Source of the DNA: Bacillota bacterium
GTDB taxonomy: Bacteria; Bacillota; Clostridia; Lachnospirales; Lachnospiraceae
Reading direction: 5' to 3'
Assembly (NCBI GenBank): GCA_023399455.1
Contig: JAEWPN010000153.1
Span: forward strand, 1 to 64,000
Length of the DNA: 64,000 nucleotides
A program made the translations under genes and the position numbers. Below are positions 36,107 to 44,596 of the stretch, in pieces. Positions within the stretch are counted from its first letter, which is position 1. Every line of letters begins with the position of its first letter. Below the pieces are notes generated by a model. The model was not told the DNA's origin and ran no database searches. It worked only from the letters and a program-made list of their open reading frames with translations.

Positions 36107-37093
36107 ATGTATCAATTATTAGCTTTATTAACCGGTATCCTATTATCCATCATGATATCAGTAAATGGGAATCTGTCAGATCAATATGGCGCGATTCTTG
36201 CTGCAGTCATTATTCATGTGGTCGGTTCCATATCTGCTTTCCTTCTTTGCCTGACACAAAAGGAAAAGAATCCGCTCCATGGTCATCATCCCAAATGGAT
36301 TTATCTAGGTGGTGCCATTGGTGTTTGCACAACTGTATTTAATAATCTTGCCTACGGACATATCAGCGTGACAAGTATCGTAGCTTTGGGTCTATTGGGG
36401 CAGACTGTCACTTCTCTATTCATCGATACTTACGGTCTGTTCGGGATGAAAAAGCAATCCTTTAACAAGAATTCCATTCTTGGATTTGCGGTCTCATTTC
36501 TCGGAATACTGTTAATGCTTGACCAAAGTGTTGCAGGGGCAATCATCGCTGTTTTCATTTCTTTTTGCGCCGGTATCTCCGTTGTTCTATCCAGAAGTGT
36601 GAATGCACGTCTGGCTGAAAAAACCGGTGCACTTCGTGGTTCGCTGATAAATCATCTGGTCGGCTTACCCATCACCATTATTGTTGCACTTTTTGCCAAG
36701 CAGTTTTCTTCCATTCCTTCAATTTCCGCCTTTCATCCATGGATCTACTTTGGCGGCATATTCGGTGTGGCAGTTATCTTTCTTTGCAATCTTACCGTTC
36801 CAAGGATATCTGCATTTTACCTGACTCTGCTTACCTTTGTCGGTCAGGTATTTACAGGAATTCTTTTGGATCTTATATTTGGCGATCACTTCTCAAGAGC
36901 TTCTTTTGTCGGTGGAATTATAATTATCTTCGGAATTGCAATAAATTTTATTATCGAAAGAATTCATACATATAAGAATGAAAAAGAACGCGCTTACTGG
37001 TCTAAGATAAAGCGTGCAGAGGAAGAACATCGAAAAGTTCTTCTGAAGATATATGAGGAACAGCAAACGCCTGATATCATTGCTAAAAAATAA
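36107..37093 (+). CDS. DMT-superfamily transporter with two YdcZ (DUF606) halves
   Basis: The 328-residue protein has about ten membrane helices in two similar halves. The first half begins 'LLALLTGILLSIMISVNGNLSDQYGAILAAV'-like and the second repeats a 'SVNARLAEKTGALRGSLINHLVG' pattern, as in fused YdcZ proteins. A highly charged cytoplasmic tail of about 45 residues closes it. AAGAGGTG precedes the ATG at 36107; the longer frame lacks a ribosome site. It is probably an exporter of small metabolites; the substrate is unknown. Confidence 0.85.
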   Translation: MYQLLALLTGILLSIMISVNGNLSDQYGAILAAVIIHVVGSISAFLLCLTQKEKNPLHGHHPKWIYLGGAIGVCTTVFNNLAYGHISVTSIVALGLLGQTVTSLFIDTYGLFGMKKQSFNKNSILGFAVSFLGILLMLDQSVAGAIIAVFISFCAGISVVLSRSVNARLAEKTGALRGSLINHLVGLPITIIVALFAKQFSSIPSISAFHPWIYFGGIFGVAVIFLCNLTVPRISAFYLTLLTFVGQVFTGILLDLIFGDHFSRASFVGGIIIIFGIAINFIIERIHTYKNEKERAYWSKIKRAEEEHRKVLLKIYEEQQTPDIIAKK

Positions 37094-37131
37094 ACAGTAT
37101 ATAAAAAGTTTAGTATTCCTTTAGTTCACAA

Positions 37132-37165
37132 AACCTCCGGCATCCTGTAATAACTGCCGGAGGTT
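37132..37165. terminator. Bidirectional terminator between YdcZ and ABC exporter genes
   Basis: AACCTCCGGCA at 37132-37142 pairs perfectly with TGCCGGAGGTT at 37155-37165. T-rich runs follow on both strands (ACTTATTTT on plus, TTG after GGTTTT on minus), fitting the convergent genes on either side. Confidence 0.8.
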
Positions 37166-37217
37166 ACTTATTTTACAACCGCTGATTTATCTTCCGCTCA
37201 TATATTTCTTCCCTACA

Positions 37218-38999
37218 CTAGAAAGATACTAGCGGAGTATCCACTCTGAATTGCTCACTTACATATTTCGCATAAGTTTCGTGACTTCCAACGAGCTCAT
37301 CATGGGTTCCGCTCCCTGTAATCTTGCCTTTCTCAAGGAAATAAATCTTATCGCTGTCAACAATAGTGGCAAGTCTGTGGGCAATCACCAAAGTAGTACG
37401 CCCTTTCATCAGATTAGCTAACGCACTCTGCACCATCATTTCCGATTCACTGTCAAGACTGGCCGTTGCTTCATCCAGCATTAGTATTTTGGGATTACGT
37501 AAGAATGCTCGGGCAATGGCAATCCGCTGCCGCTGACCACCGGAAATCTTAACACCTCGTTCACCCACTTCAGTCAACAATCCATCCGGCATTTCTTCGA
37601 CAAACTTACGAGCGTAAGCAAGTCCTAAAACATTCCATAATTCATCATCACTAAATTCTTTATCTAATCCATAAGTAAGATTATCTCTGATCGTACCCGC
37701 CATAATCGCACTGTCTTGCGAAACAAAACCTATTTGGCTGCGATAATCCGTCAAATTAATATCTTGGATATTTTTATCTCCAAATTCTATAACGCCGCGA
37801 CCAGGATCATAGAATCTTTCAAGCAAACTGAATATTGTTGACTTTCCTCCGCCAGACGGGCCGGCAAAAGCAATAATCTGATTTGGTTTTGCCTCAAAAG
37901 ACACACCGGTTAAAATCGGTTCATCATTTTCATACGCAAAATCAATATTAGTAACTTTAAGCTTTTTACCGGACAAATCGATAATTTCTCCGCCCTGCAG
38001 ATCTTCAGGCTCTTCGTCCAGTAATTCTTGAACCCGCTTCGTTGAGCCGGCCGCTTTTGCCATCTCGGTAAATAGGGTCGCAACACTCGGCATTGCTCCG
38101 ATCAGATTAAACAAGTACATTAGGAAACTCATCAATGTCCCGATCGCCATTGCCCCAATAGCAATTCGATGCATACCATAAGCTAATAAGCCAAAGATCA
38201 TGCTCATCATCACCATCATCATAATTGGTTGCATTGTTGCATCGAAGACCGCCTCTTTTTTGCCGACTTTGAATAACTTATCCACTTCGTGATTAGCGCG
38301 CATTTGTGCCTGTTTTTCTGCATTAGAAGTTTTTACAAGGCGAATCTCACTTAATGTTTCGCTGGCAATCCCATTAAATTCCGCAAGAGCGTCCTGTCTC
38401 ATATGTCCGACTTTTGTTCCAAATCCAAAGATCGGCAGCATAATGATCAGTACAATCGGAACAGTTACCAGCATTGCCAAGCACATTTGCCAATCCATTT
38501 TAAGCATCATATAGACAGAACCTAAAACCAGGATAATGCTGGATATGGTTTGTGGAAAAGTATTAGCAAGTAACTGTTTTACTTGTGATGTATCATTTAC
38601 TAAACGGCTTGAAATCTCACCGGCTTTAATGGCATCAAAATAGTTTACCTTTAACGTTGTCAATTTAAACCAGAGATTTTTTCTCAGGTTTTGAATGACA
38701 TTTTCCCCAAAAATACCAAGAACCGTTCCGCCAATTGCCGAAATAATCGCAGAAGATACGAACAATAAGACTACCTTTAACAGCAACGGATAATCGATTC
38801 CTTTTGAAAAGTTATTGACTAATGACGATGCTAACTGGGGTACATAAATTTGAACACTTGAGGATACTATTAACAGCAGTATTCCTATTATCAAAAGAAA
38901 ATACTTTGGTTTCGTTGTTGCGATCAGCCCGACAAATTGTCTAAGCGAAAACTTCGTACTATCTTTTCTGACTGTATCATCCGGTCTTCCGCCACCCAT
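37218..38999 (-). CDS. ABC multidrug exporter (fused membrane and ATPase domains)
   Basis: The 593-residue half-transporter has six membrane helices in the first 320 residues. The ATPase domain has Walker A 'GPSGGGKST', Q-loop 'GFVSQDSAIM', signature 'ISGGQRQRIAIARAFL', Walker B 'ILMLDEATASLDSES' and the H-loop 'VIAHRL'. All catalytic residues are present, so a homodimer (BmrA/LmrA/MsbA type) is likely. Its ATG overlaps the MarR stop (TAATG), making a translationally coupled repressor-exporter operon. Confidence 0.93.
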   Translation of the reverse strand: MGGGRPDDTVRKDSTKFSLRQFVGLIATTKPKYFLLIIGILLLIVSSSVQIYVPQLASSLVNNFSKGIDYPLLLKVVLLFVSSAIISAIGGTVLGIFGENVIQNLRKNLWFKLTTLKVNYFDAIKAGEISSRLVNDTSQVKQLLANTFPQTISSIILVLGSVYMMLKMDWQMCLAMLVTVPIVLIIMLPIFGFGTKVGHMRQDALAEFNGIASETLSEIRLVKTSNAEKQAQMRANHEVDKLFKVGKKEAVFDATMQPIMMMVMMSMIFGLLAYGMHRIAIGAMAIGTLMSFLMYLFNLIGAMPSVATLFTEMAKAAGSTKRVQELLDEEPEDLQGGEIIDLSGKKLKVTNIDFAYENDEPILTGVSFEAKPNQIIAFAGPSGGGKSTIFSLLERFYDPGRGVIEFGDKNIQDINLTDYRSQIGFVSQDSAIMAGTIRDNLTYGLDKEFSDDELWNVLGLAYARKFVEEMPDGLLTEVGERGVKISGGQRQRIAIARAFLRNPKILMLDEATASLDSESEMMVQSALANLMKGRTTLVIAHRLATIVDSDKIYFLEKGKITGSGTHDELVGSHETYAKYVSEQFRVDTPLVSF

Positions 39000-39610
39000 T
39001 ATCTACGCCCCCTTCCAAAGAATTTACCATCTCTGCCAAATCCGCCATGAAAATCCTCTCCAAATCCACCAAAGCCGCCGAATCCATTACGCTCTAGCAT
39101 TTGTTCACGTGCACGCCCGAGGTGAGCTGACATTTGGCCAAAATGTTGCCAACGCTTATCATCACCGAAAATCTCATTTAATTTTAATCGGAACTCATCG
39201 CTTGAAATGTTATCTGCAATACGTGATAAATATTCATATAACTTTTCCAGTTCTTCTTCAGCAAAACCTCTGAATAACTCATCTTTAAGACTTGAAGAAA
39301 TCTCGCCGCGATCTTTTATACTTTCATAACCCTTCTCAGTCAGCTTGACAAACGTAACCCTGGCATCTTCTTCTGATTTCACACGTTCAGCCGTTCCTGC
39401 CATTTCAAGCTTTTTGATGATTTGAGTGACGCTTGATGGCTTGATATCTAAGAATTCAGAAATACGCCCTGCCGTCACACCATCTTCTTTTGATAATAAC
39501 CGCAAGGTTTCAAAAGCATTATCCGTCTTTTCTTCTACCTGATTAGCAAAAATCAAAAAGGGTTGATGGGTGATCTCCATTAACTTATTCAATATATTAT
39601 TTCTATTCAT
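38999..39610 (-). CDS. MarR-family repressor with Gly/Phe-rich C-terminal tail
   Basis: The 203-residue protein has a MarR winged helix ('AGRISEFLDIKPSSVTQIIKKLEMAG', 'RVTFVKLTEKG') followed by an unusual tail of about 30 residues built from Gly, Phe and Arg ('GFGGFGGFGEDFHGGFGRDG'). Such tails occur in some Lactobacillales and Clostridia MarR proteins beside ABC exporters; their function is unknown to me. It likely represses its own operon through the paired inverted repeats at 39626-39714. Confidence 0.9.
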   Translation of the reverse strand: MNRNNILNKLMEITHQPFLIFANQVEEKTDNAFETLRLLSKEDGVTAGRISEFLDIKPSSVTQIIKKLEMAGTAERVKSEEDARVTFVKLTEKGYESIKDRGEISSSLKDELFRGFAEEELEKLYEYLSRIADNISSDEFRLKLNEIFGDDKRWQHFGQMSAHLGRAREQMLERNGFGGFGGFGEDFHGGFGRDGKFFGRGRR

Positions 39611-39625
39611 TTCTCTTACCTCCGT

Positions 39626-39714
39626 TTTAATTTATTTAGTTTATGAGTTATCTAACAAAACAAATTATAATTCCTTTTATTTTGTTTGTCAATATATAAA
39701 CTAAATAAATTAAA
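39626..39714 (-). promoter_or_regulatory. Consensus promoter bracketed by a 19-bp inverted repeat (MarR operator)
   Basis: TTTAATTTATTTAGTTTAT at 39626-39644 and its exact reverse complement at 39696-39714 flank a perfect minus-strand promoter, TTGACA (39692-39687) and TATAAT (39669-39664) with a 17-bp spacer. One arm lies just upstream of -35 and the other just after the start point. Cooperative repression by the MarR protein is inferred. Confidence 0.75.
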
Positions 39715-39864
39715 TTTCATCGCTTCTCACACACTTAAAGACGCAAAGAATCCGGGAACAAAGATCTGCAAATGACAAATCAAAATTCCCGGATAAAATT
39801 CTCATATCGTTTCACCGCCTCTCATTCAATCGCGGTGACATCTTACTGTTCAGCTCGTTTTAAT

Positions 39865-41724
39865 CTAAGTGCTAAACGGCAATCGTTTCATCAGATAGCG
39901 CATAGTATCGCCCCTGCTGATCGTTCCCACAAGAACACCATTTTGCGTTACCGGAACTTTGCTCAGCTTGTGTTCATAAAACAGTTGGCAGACCTTTGAT
40001 AGCGAAGTGCTGAGTTCCACCGTTATAGTGCGCTTCGTTGCTATTTCCATTACATTTCTTTGCAAAAGCTCCCTGGCTTTGGACACAAACGCTTCGTTGT
40101 CAGGCAGCACGACAGAAAATGACTCCCCGATAACATGTACATCTTGTTTTGCCATATACCGCAGAACATCTCCATCGGATACATAGCCGATAATGTGCCT
40201 TCCATTGTCTATGACAGGCAACCCGCTTGTGCGGTATTCAATAAATTTCTCAATTACCCGTTCAATTGAATCACCGGACGACACAGTGTATGGGTTTGAA
40301 TGCATTGCCGCATCTAGCTCCGATATCATTTTACTTTCGAAAATACTATCGCTCTTCTCGCGGTCTTTTACCTTAATAATAACCAACACAAGGCCGATAA
40401 CGGCGATTACAATGCTGAGATAAAATGCAACATGAATCCCTATTAGCTGCGACTTTACAAAATTATCGGAGGCGTATAAATTTGTGGCCAGCGACATGGC
40501 GGACACCATCAGCGCCACCCCAAAGGTCGAAGCGACTTGACGCATAGCACTTGATACCGCATTTCCATGATGCAGAATCTCATCCGGGAGATTGCTGATT
40601 GACCAAATGTTAATCGGCGTATTGGCAATCATCAAGCCAAAAGAACGGGCACAGTAAACAATAATCATTAATGCGATGGGAGTTTCAAATCCCCACAACG
40701 CCATTCCCAAAGAGCCGATCGACAACAATGCTACTCCTGCGATCGAAAGGTAACGCGCCCCGAATTTATCATGTAAATTTCCTGCAAAGTATCCTCCGAT
40801 TGCGCCCAGAATCGAACCGGGAACCATAATCAGTCCTGAAATCGTAGCTGAAAATCCGCGTACGGTTTGGACATAGATCGGAAGGGTGAGAGACACTGCC
40901 GCAAGGGATGCTGATATCAGCATGGATATCACAATCCCATATAGGAACTGCTTATCAAAAAGCACTTTAAGCTCTAAAAATGGCTCTGTAAGCTTAAACT
41001 GGCGGCGAGCAAAGGCAATAAGTGTCCCGGCACCCAGGACGATCAGCACGACCGCGGCAGGCAATGTTTCAATCTTACCAAACATAGAAAAGCCGTAAAG
41101 AAGGAAAAAAAGACCCAGGGATGACTCCGCAACTGATATTTTATCGAGACAAACCGGCTTTGTCTTGCCGAAATTTTTTATTGAAAATGCTGCAATAAGT
41201 ATAATGATCGCCGCCAACACCGCCATAATCAGAAACATAACGTGCCAGCCTACCATATCTGTAAGGATGCCGGAAATTGCAGGACCCATTGCGGGGGCGA
41301 ACATTATAACAAAGTTATACATTCCCATTGCACTGCCGCGCTTTCCGTGAGGAAAAATGAGGAGCAGCACAGTCATTGACATTGGCAGCATAACGCCCGC
41401 ACATACCGCTTGCAATATGCGTCCGGCGAGCAAAACAGGAAAATTGATTCCCCAAGCTGCAAGCAGGCTACCGGCAAAAAATAAGCCGAAAACGGTGATG
41501 AACAATTTCCTCGTAGAAAATCGGTCCATTAAAAACGCCGAAACAGCCACTATAATGGCGTTTACCAAAGTGAAGCCTGAAACCAGCCACTGTGCAGTGG
41601 TAGCATTAATCTTCAGCTCGGTCATGACCGAGGGGATAGCCGGATTCATTAATGTTTGGTTTAATACCGACAAAAAAGCACCACAGATTAAAACGATGAC
41701 TGTGGCTTTCTGACCTTTTTCCAT
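39865..41724 (-). CDS. DHA2-type MFS drug exporter with C-terminal CBS-domain pair
   Basis: The 619-residue protein has an MFS part (about residues 1-465) with the EmrB/QacA features 'LNQTLMNPAIPSV', 'TAQWLVSGFTLV' and 'GRILQAVCAGVMLP'. Two CBS domains follow (about 485-615: 'SGLPVIDNGRHIIGYVSDGD' and 'SKVPVTQNGVLVGTISRGD'). CBS pairs bind adenine nucleotides and gate transporters, but they are not normally found on DHA2 pumps. The frame is open through the junction, so this is a fusion in the sequence as given. It is co-transcribed with the MarR gene 57 bp upstream. Confidence 0.92.
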   Translation of the reverse strand: MEKGQKATVIVLICGAFLSVLNQTLMNPAIPSVMTELKINATTAQWLVSGFTLVNAIIVAVSAFLMDRFSTRKLFITVFGLFFAGSLLAAWGINFPVLLAGRILQAVCAGVMLPMSMTVLLLIFPHGKRGSAMGMYNFVIMFAPAMGPAISGILTDMVGWHVMFLIMAVLAAIIILIAAFSIKNFGKTKPVCLDKISVAESSLGLFFLLYGFSMFGKIETLPAAVVLIVLGAGTLIAFARRQFKLTEPFLELKVLFDKQFLYGIVISMLISASLAAVSLTLPIYVQTVRGFSATISGLIMVPGSILGAIGGYFAGNLHDKFGARYLSIAGVALLSIGSLGMALWGFETPIALMIIVYCARSFGLMIANTPINIWSISNLPDEILHHGNAVSSAMRQVASTFGVALMVSAMSLATNLYASDNFVKSQLIGIHVAFYLSIVIAVIGLVLVIIKVKDREKSDSIFESKMISELDAAMHSNPYTVSSGDSIERVIEKFIEYRTSGLPVIDNGRHIIGYVSDGDVLRYMAKQDVHVIGESFSVVLPDNEAFVSKARELLQRNVMEIATKRTITVELSTSLSKVCQLFYEHKLSKVPVTQNGVLVGTISRGDTMRYLMKRLPFST

Positions 41725-41781
41725 ATTGTATTACTTCCTTTCAATTCTCGAATTATCAATATTGCAATAGATTTATTAAAA

Positions 41782-42219
41782 CTATTCCAATAAATAGCCG
41801 CACAAACGGTTCACATATAATTTTGCGGCCGTCAGCATAGCTGTCCTCTCCTCTTCATCCAGGCTTTCCATTGCTTTACTTTCCGCATTTTTGATCTTTT
41901 GAATCATTTCAAAAGCAAATGCCCGCCCTTTGTCTGTAAAATGAATGACCTTTTGCCTCCTGTCGGAATCGAGTTCGACCATTCTGATTACTCCGCGACG
42001 CAGCAAGCCGGTCACGATAGCATTGACCGTCTGTTTGGGAAGAAAAGTGTATTCACAGATGGTCCTCTGCGTACAATTCCCATCGTGTTCCAGGATAATC
42101 CGAAGCGCACATAATGTGCTGTAAGACATACCGAGACTTTTCGCGTATGCTTCATATTGGGCATTAAGTTCAAAGTAAGTACGTAAATACTCATTCGCAT
42201 TCTTTTCTTCTCTGGTCAC
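41782..42219 (-). CDS. MarR-family regulator of the MFS-CBS exporter
   Basis: The 145-residue protein has the MarR fold with 'CTQRTICEYTFLPKQTVNAIVTGLLRRG' as recognition helices and 'DSDRRQKVIHFTDKG' as the wing. It starts with GTG at 42219 after AAGGAGG. It heads the operon with the MFS exporter, and the GTCCC..GGGAC palindrome in its promoter is the likely operator. Confidence 0.92.
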   Translation of the reverse strand: MTREEKNANEYLRTYFELNAQYEAYAKSLGMSYSTLCALRIILEHDGNCTQRTICEYTFLPKQTVNAIVTGLLRRGVIRMVELDSDRRQKVIHFTDKGRAFAFEMIQKIKNAESKAMESLDEEERTAMLTAAKLYVNRLCGYLLE

Positions 42220-42242
42220 AGTCGGCCTCCTTATTTAGTCTT

Positions 42243-42271
42243 ATTATATACCGTCCCAAACGGGACTATTA
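42243..42271 (-). promoter_or_regulatory. MarR operator and promoter
   Basis: GTCCCAAACGGGAC at 42253-42266 is a palindrome with 5-bp arms. It sits in the spacer just upstream of the minus-strand TATAAT at 42248-42243, so repressor binding would block the polymerase. The -35 (TAATAG) is weak. Confidence 0.55.
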
Positions 42272-42339
42272 TAGCATACTATGATACTGAAATGAAGTCA
42301 AGACTTACATATCTCATTAGACAAAGTGGGATTAGGGTT

Positions 42340-42972
42340 TTATAAACTAAGTATCCCCATATGCTCAAGCAATATCTTCCAACCCATTAAAACCAATATA
42401 ATACCGCCGGCAAGTTCAGCCTTCGATTTGAATTTTACACCGAAAATATTACCGATTTTCACGCCCAGTACAGATAAAGTCAGTGTAATAATCCCGATGG
42501 ATAAAATTGCCGGGACAATATTAACATTAAGGAACGCAAATGACACGCCTACCGCCAGTGCATCAATGCTTGTAGCAAGAGCAAGAGGCAGCATTTTCCC
42601 TGGTTTTAAAGAGACTTCTTCCTTTTCAGGGCGTTCTCCGCTGGGGCATCCTCTGTCCGTACATATTTCAGCAGGACATTCCCTGTCCGCACAACCTTCT
42701 TTTTTAAAGCTTTCCACGATCATCTTGCCGCCGATAAAGCAGAGCAAGACAAATGCGATCCAGTGATCGAACGCAATTATTTTATCAGCAAACTGTGTGG
42801 CAAGCCAATATCCGGCAAGCGGCATAACCGCTTGAAAAAAGCCAAAGTACAAACCGACAATCAATGCTTTTTGTATGGTTGCTTTAGGCATGGTCAGTCC
42901 GAAACAGGCGGCTACGGCAAAAGCATCCATAGAAAGCCCAATGGCAATAAGGAGTAATTCCATCAAATTCAT
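42340..42972 (-). CDS. mntP: Manganese efflux pump MntP
   Basis: The 210-residue membrane protein has six helices in two repeated halves. The conserved acidic signature appears as 'GLSMDAFAVAACFG' in the first half and 'ATSIDALAVGVSFAF' in the second, which carry the metal-binding Asp residues of MntP. A Cys/Glu-rich loop of about 30 residues between the halves is larger than in E. coli. The ATG at 42972 follows AAGGAG. The leader upstream carries a candidate Mn2+ riboswitch, supporting the manganese assignment. Confidence 0.93.
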   Translation of the reverse strand: MNLMELLLIAIGLSMDAFAVAACFGLTMPKATIQKALIVGLYFGFFQAVMPLAGYWLATQFADKIIAFDHWIAFVLLCFIGGKMIVESFKKEGCADRECPAEICTDRGCPSGERPEKEEVSLKPGKMLPLALATSIDALAVGVSFAFLNVNIVPAILSIGIITLTLSVLGVKIGNIFGVKFKSKAELAGGIILVLMGWKILLEHMGILSL

Positions 42973-43007
42973 CGTATGTTCTCCTTTACAAGATGTTATT
43001 TGCAAAA

Positions 43008-43046
43008 GAAAAAACCCAAGCATTACTCATACGAGCATATACTTGG
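43008..43046 (-). terminator. Leader terminator (riboswitch expression platform) of mntP
   Basis: On the minus strand CCAAG..CTTGG with paired TATGCTC/GAGTAAT-like sequence inside forms a hairpin followed by GTTTTTTC. It lies in the mntP leader, about 35 bp before the coding start. Metal binding to the upstream aptamer would prevent it from forming (inferred). Confidence 0.7.
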
Positions 43047-43060
43047 ACTTTGATAAATAA

Positions 43061-43180
43061 TAACGACCATGTATAGCTGTAAAAGTTATACATGAGTCTC
43101 GTTTTTTAAGACAAGCCAGACCGTTGCAGGTCAGCATGTTGACTTGCCGCACATATTTGCGCTAACTACTCCCTCACGGG
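43061..43180 (-). promoter_or_regulatory. Candidate yybP-ykoY (Mn2+) riboswitch
   Basis: The minus-strand leader contains GAGGGAGTAG near its 5' end. It also has an 8-bp stem GGCAAGTC/GGCTTGTC enclosing CTGACCTGCAACGGTC, and an arm AACGAGACTCATGTATA paired with TATACATGGTCGTT. A GGGGAGUAG-like box, a multi-branched fold and a following intrinsic terminator ahead of mntP fit the yybP-ykoY class known to sense Mn2+. I judged this by eye, without a covariance model. Confidence 0.7.
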
Positions 43181-43273
43181 TATTTTCAGTTTTCAGTAGT
43201 GTATCATGATTTCATGTGAAAATCAAGCCAAAACAAATAAAATGCCATACTGCAAAAAGCAATGTTGTTAATA

Positions 43274-44485
43274 CTACATTTTACCTATCTCAATCACCGA
43301 ACGCGCCCTGAGTAACGCAAGACCGCTGACAAATATGACTATACCGGACGCGATCAACAGCCACTCAATTCGCACCAAATCACCCAAGGGACCGAATACA
43401 ACCATTCCGAGCGGCATTGCCAACCCACCGAACATCATCATCACGCTGAATACCCGTCCCATTTTGTCCGGCTCAATTTTGCTCTGGAGCAAAGTCATAC
43501 TCGGCGTGTTGAACAACGGCATAGTAACTCCGCAGATGAGCATTACACCTAAATATATCCAGAAATTCGGCACTACACCGAGCAGAAAACCTGTCAAGCC
43601 GAATAGAGCACAAGCCATGACAATAGTGTGCGCCTTGTTTTTGAAACCGCCCCACACAGAAATTAATATGCCGCCTACGACTGCGCCGATTGAAAATACA
43701 ATTTCAATCGCAGTCAGCCTCCATACATCATCGCCGAATGTGCGGGCTGTCTGAAGTGGAGTAAGCAAAGCGGCGGGCGATGCGAAAAAGCTGAAGAACG
43801 CACTGTAAATGATAATAAGTTTCAACCACGCCTTGGAATTGATATATCGCAGCCCTTCGCGCAGTTCGTGAAAATATGCCTGTACGCCATGCTTTAATTC
43901 CTCTGTGCGGGGAACGCCGGACACCTTAACAAATATCAAAACTATGCTTATGCCTATTGCCGCAGTTACCACATCAACGAAGAAAATATATTCAATCGAT
44001 AGGAACGACAGCAATGCACCTGCCGCCATCGGTGCGACAAACATATTCAACGACTGGATTGAGCTTTGTATGCCGTTGAATCGCTGCAAACTCTCCGTCG
44101 GTACGATTTGCGGTATCATTGCAGATACTGCGGGCTGCTGTATACCTTGTCCGAACGACCTCGCAATTACAACTATGAACATAAGCCAGATATTTTTGTA
44201 TCCGGAGATGTACGCGACTGCCAAGCCGAGCGTTATCAGCGCGATGCACGCATCGGATATTATGATAAGGTGCTTGCGATTGTGCCTGTCCGCCCATACA
44301 CCCGCAAACGGCGAAATAAGCGTCATTGGCAACAGCGCGGCGCAGGTGAACAGCGTCATGATCACACCCGATTTGGTTTCGAGTGTAATTTGCCATGTTA
44401 TAGCATGCTGCACGAGCATCGAGCCGAACATTGACACGAACTGCCCAATGATATATAAAGTTGCATTACGTTTCCAGTTAGCCAT
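43274..44485 (-). CDS. MFS exporter, DHA3 type (macrolide-efflux-like)
   Basis: The 403-residue protein has twelve predicted helices and the DHA3 opening 'YIIGQFVSMFGSMLVQHAITWQI', with 'PFAGVWADRHNRKHLIIISD' as the loop 2-3 signature. This family includes Mef-type macrolide pumps, but the substrate here is unknown. AAGGTGAGG precedes the ATG. It lies 112 bp behind the coiled-coil ABC permease on the same strand and may share its regulation. Confidence 0.88.
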   Translation of the reverse strand: MANWKRNATLYIIGQFVSMFGSMLVQHAITWQITLETKSGVIMTLFTCAALLPMTLISPFAGVWADRHNRKHLIIISDACIALITLGLAVAYISGYKNIWLMFIVVIARSFGQGIQQPAVSAMIPQIVPTESLQRFNGIQSSIQSLNMFVAPMAAGALLSFLSIEYIFFVDVVTAAIGISIVLIFVKVSGVPRTEELKHGVQAYFHELREGLRYINSKAWLKLIIIYSAFFSFFASPAALLTPLQTARTFGDDVWRLTAIEIVFSIGAVVGGILISVWGGFKNKAHTIVMACALFGLTGFLLGVVPNFWIYLGVMLICGVTMPLFNTPSMTLLQSKIEPDKMGRVFSVMMMFGGLAMPLGMVVFGPLGDLVRIEWLLIASGIVIFVSGLALLRARSVIEIGKM

Positions 44486-44596
44486 TTCAGTACCTCACCT
44501 TTATTGACAGTCAAGTAATCTTTCTTTTTTACAATTATAACAAAAAAACTATATAAAACTATATAAAAATAAAAAATTAATATATAAAGTATGTTG

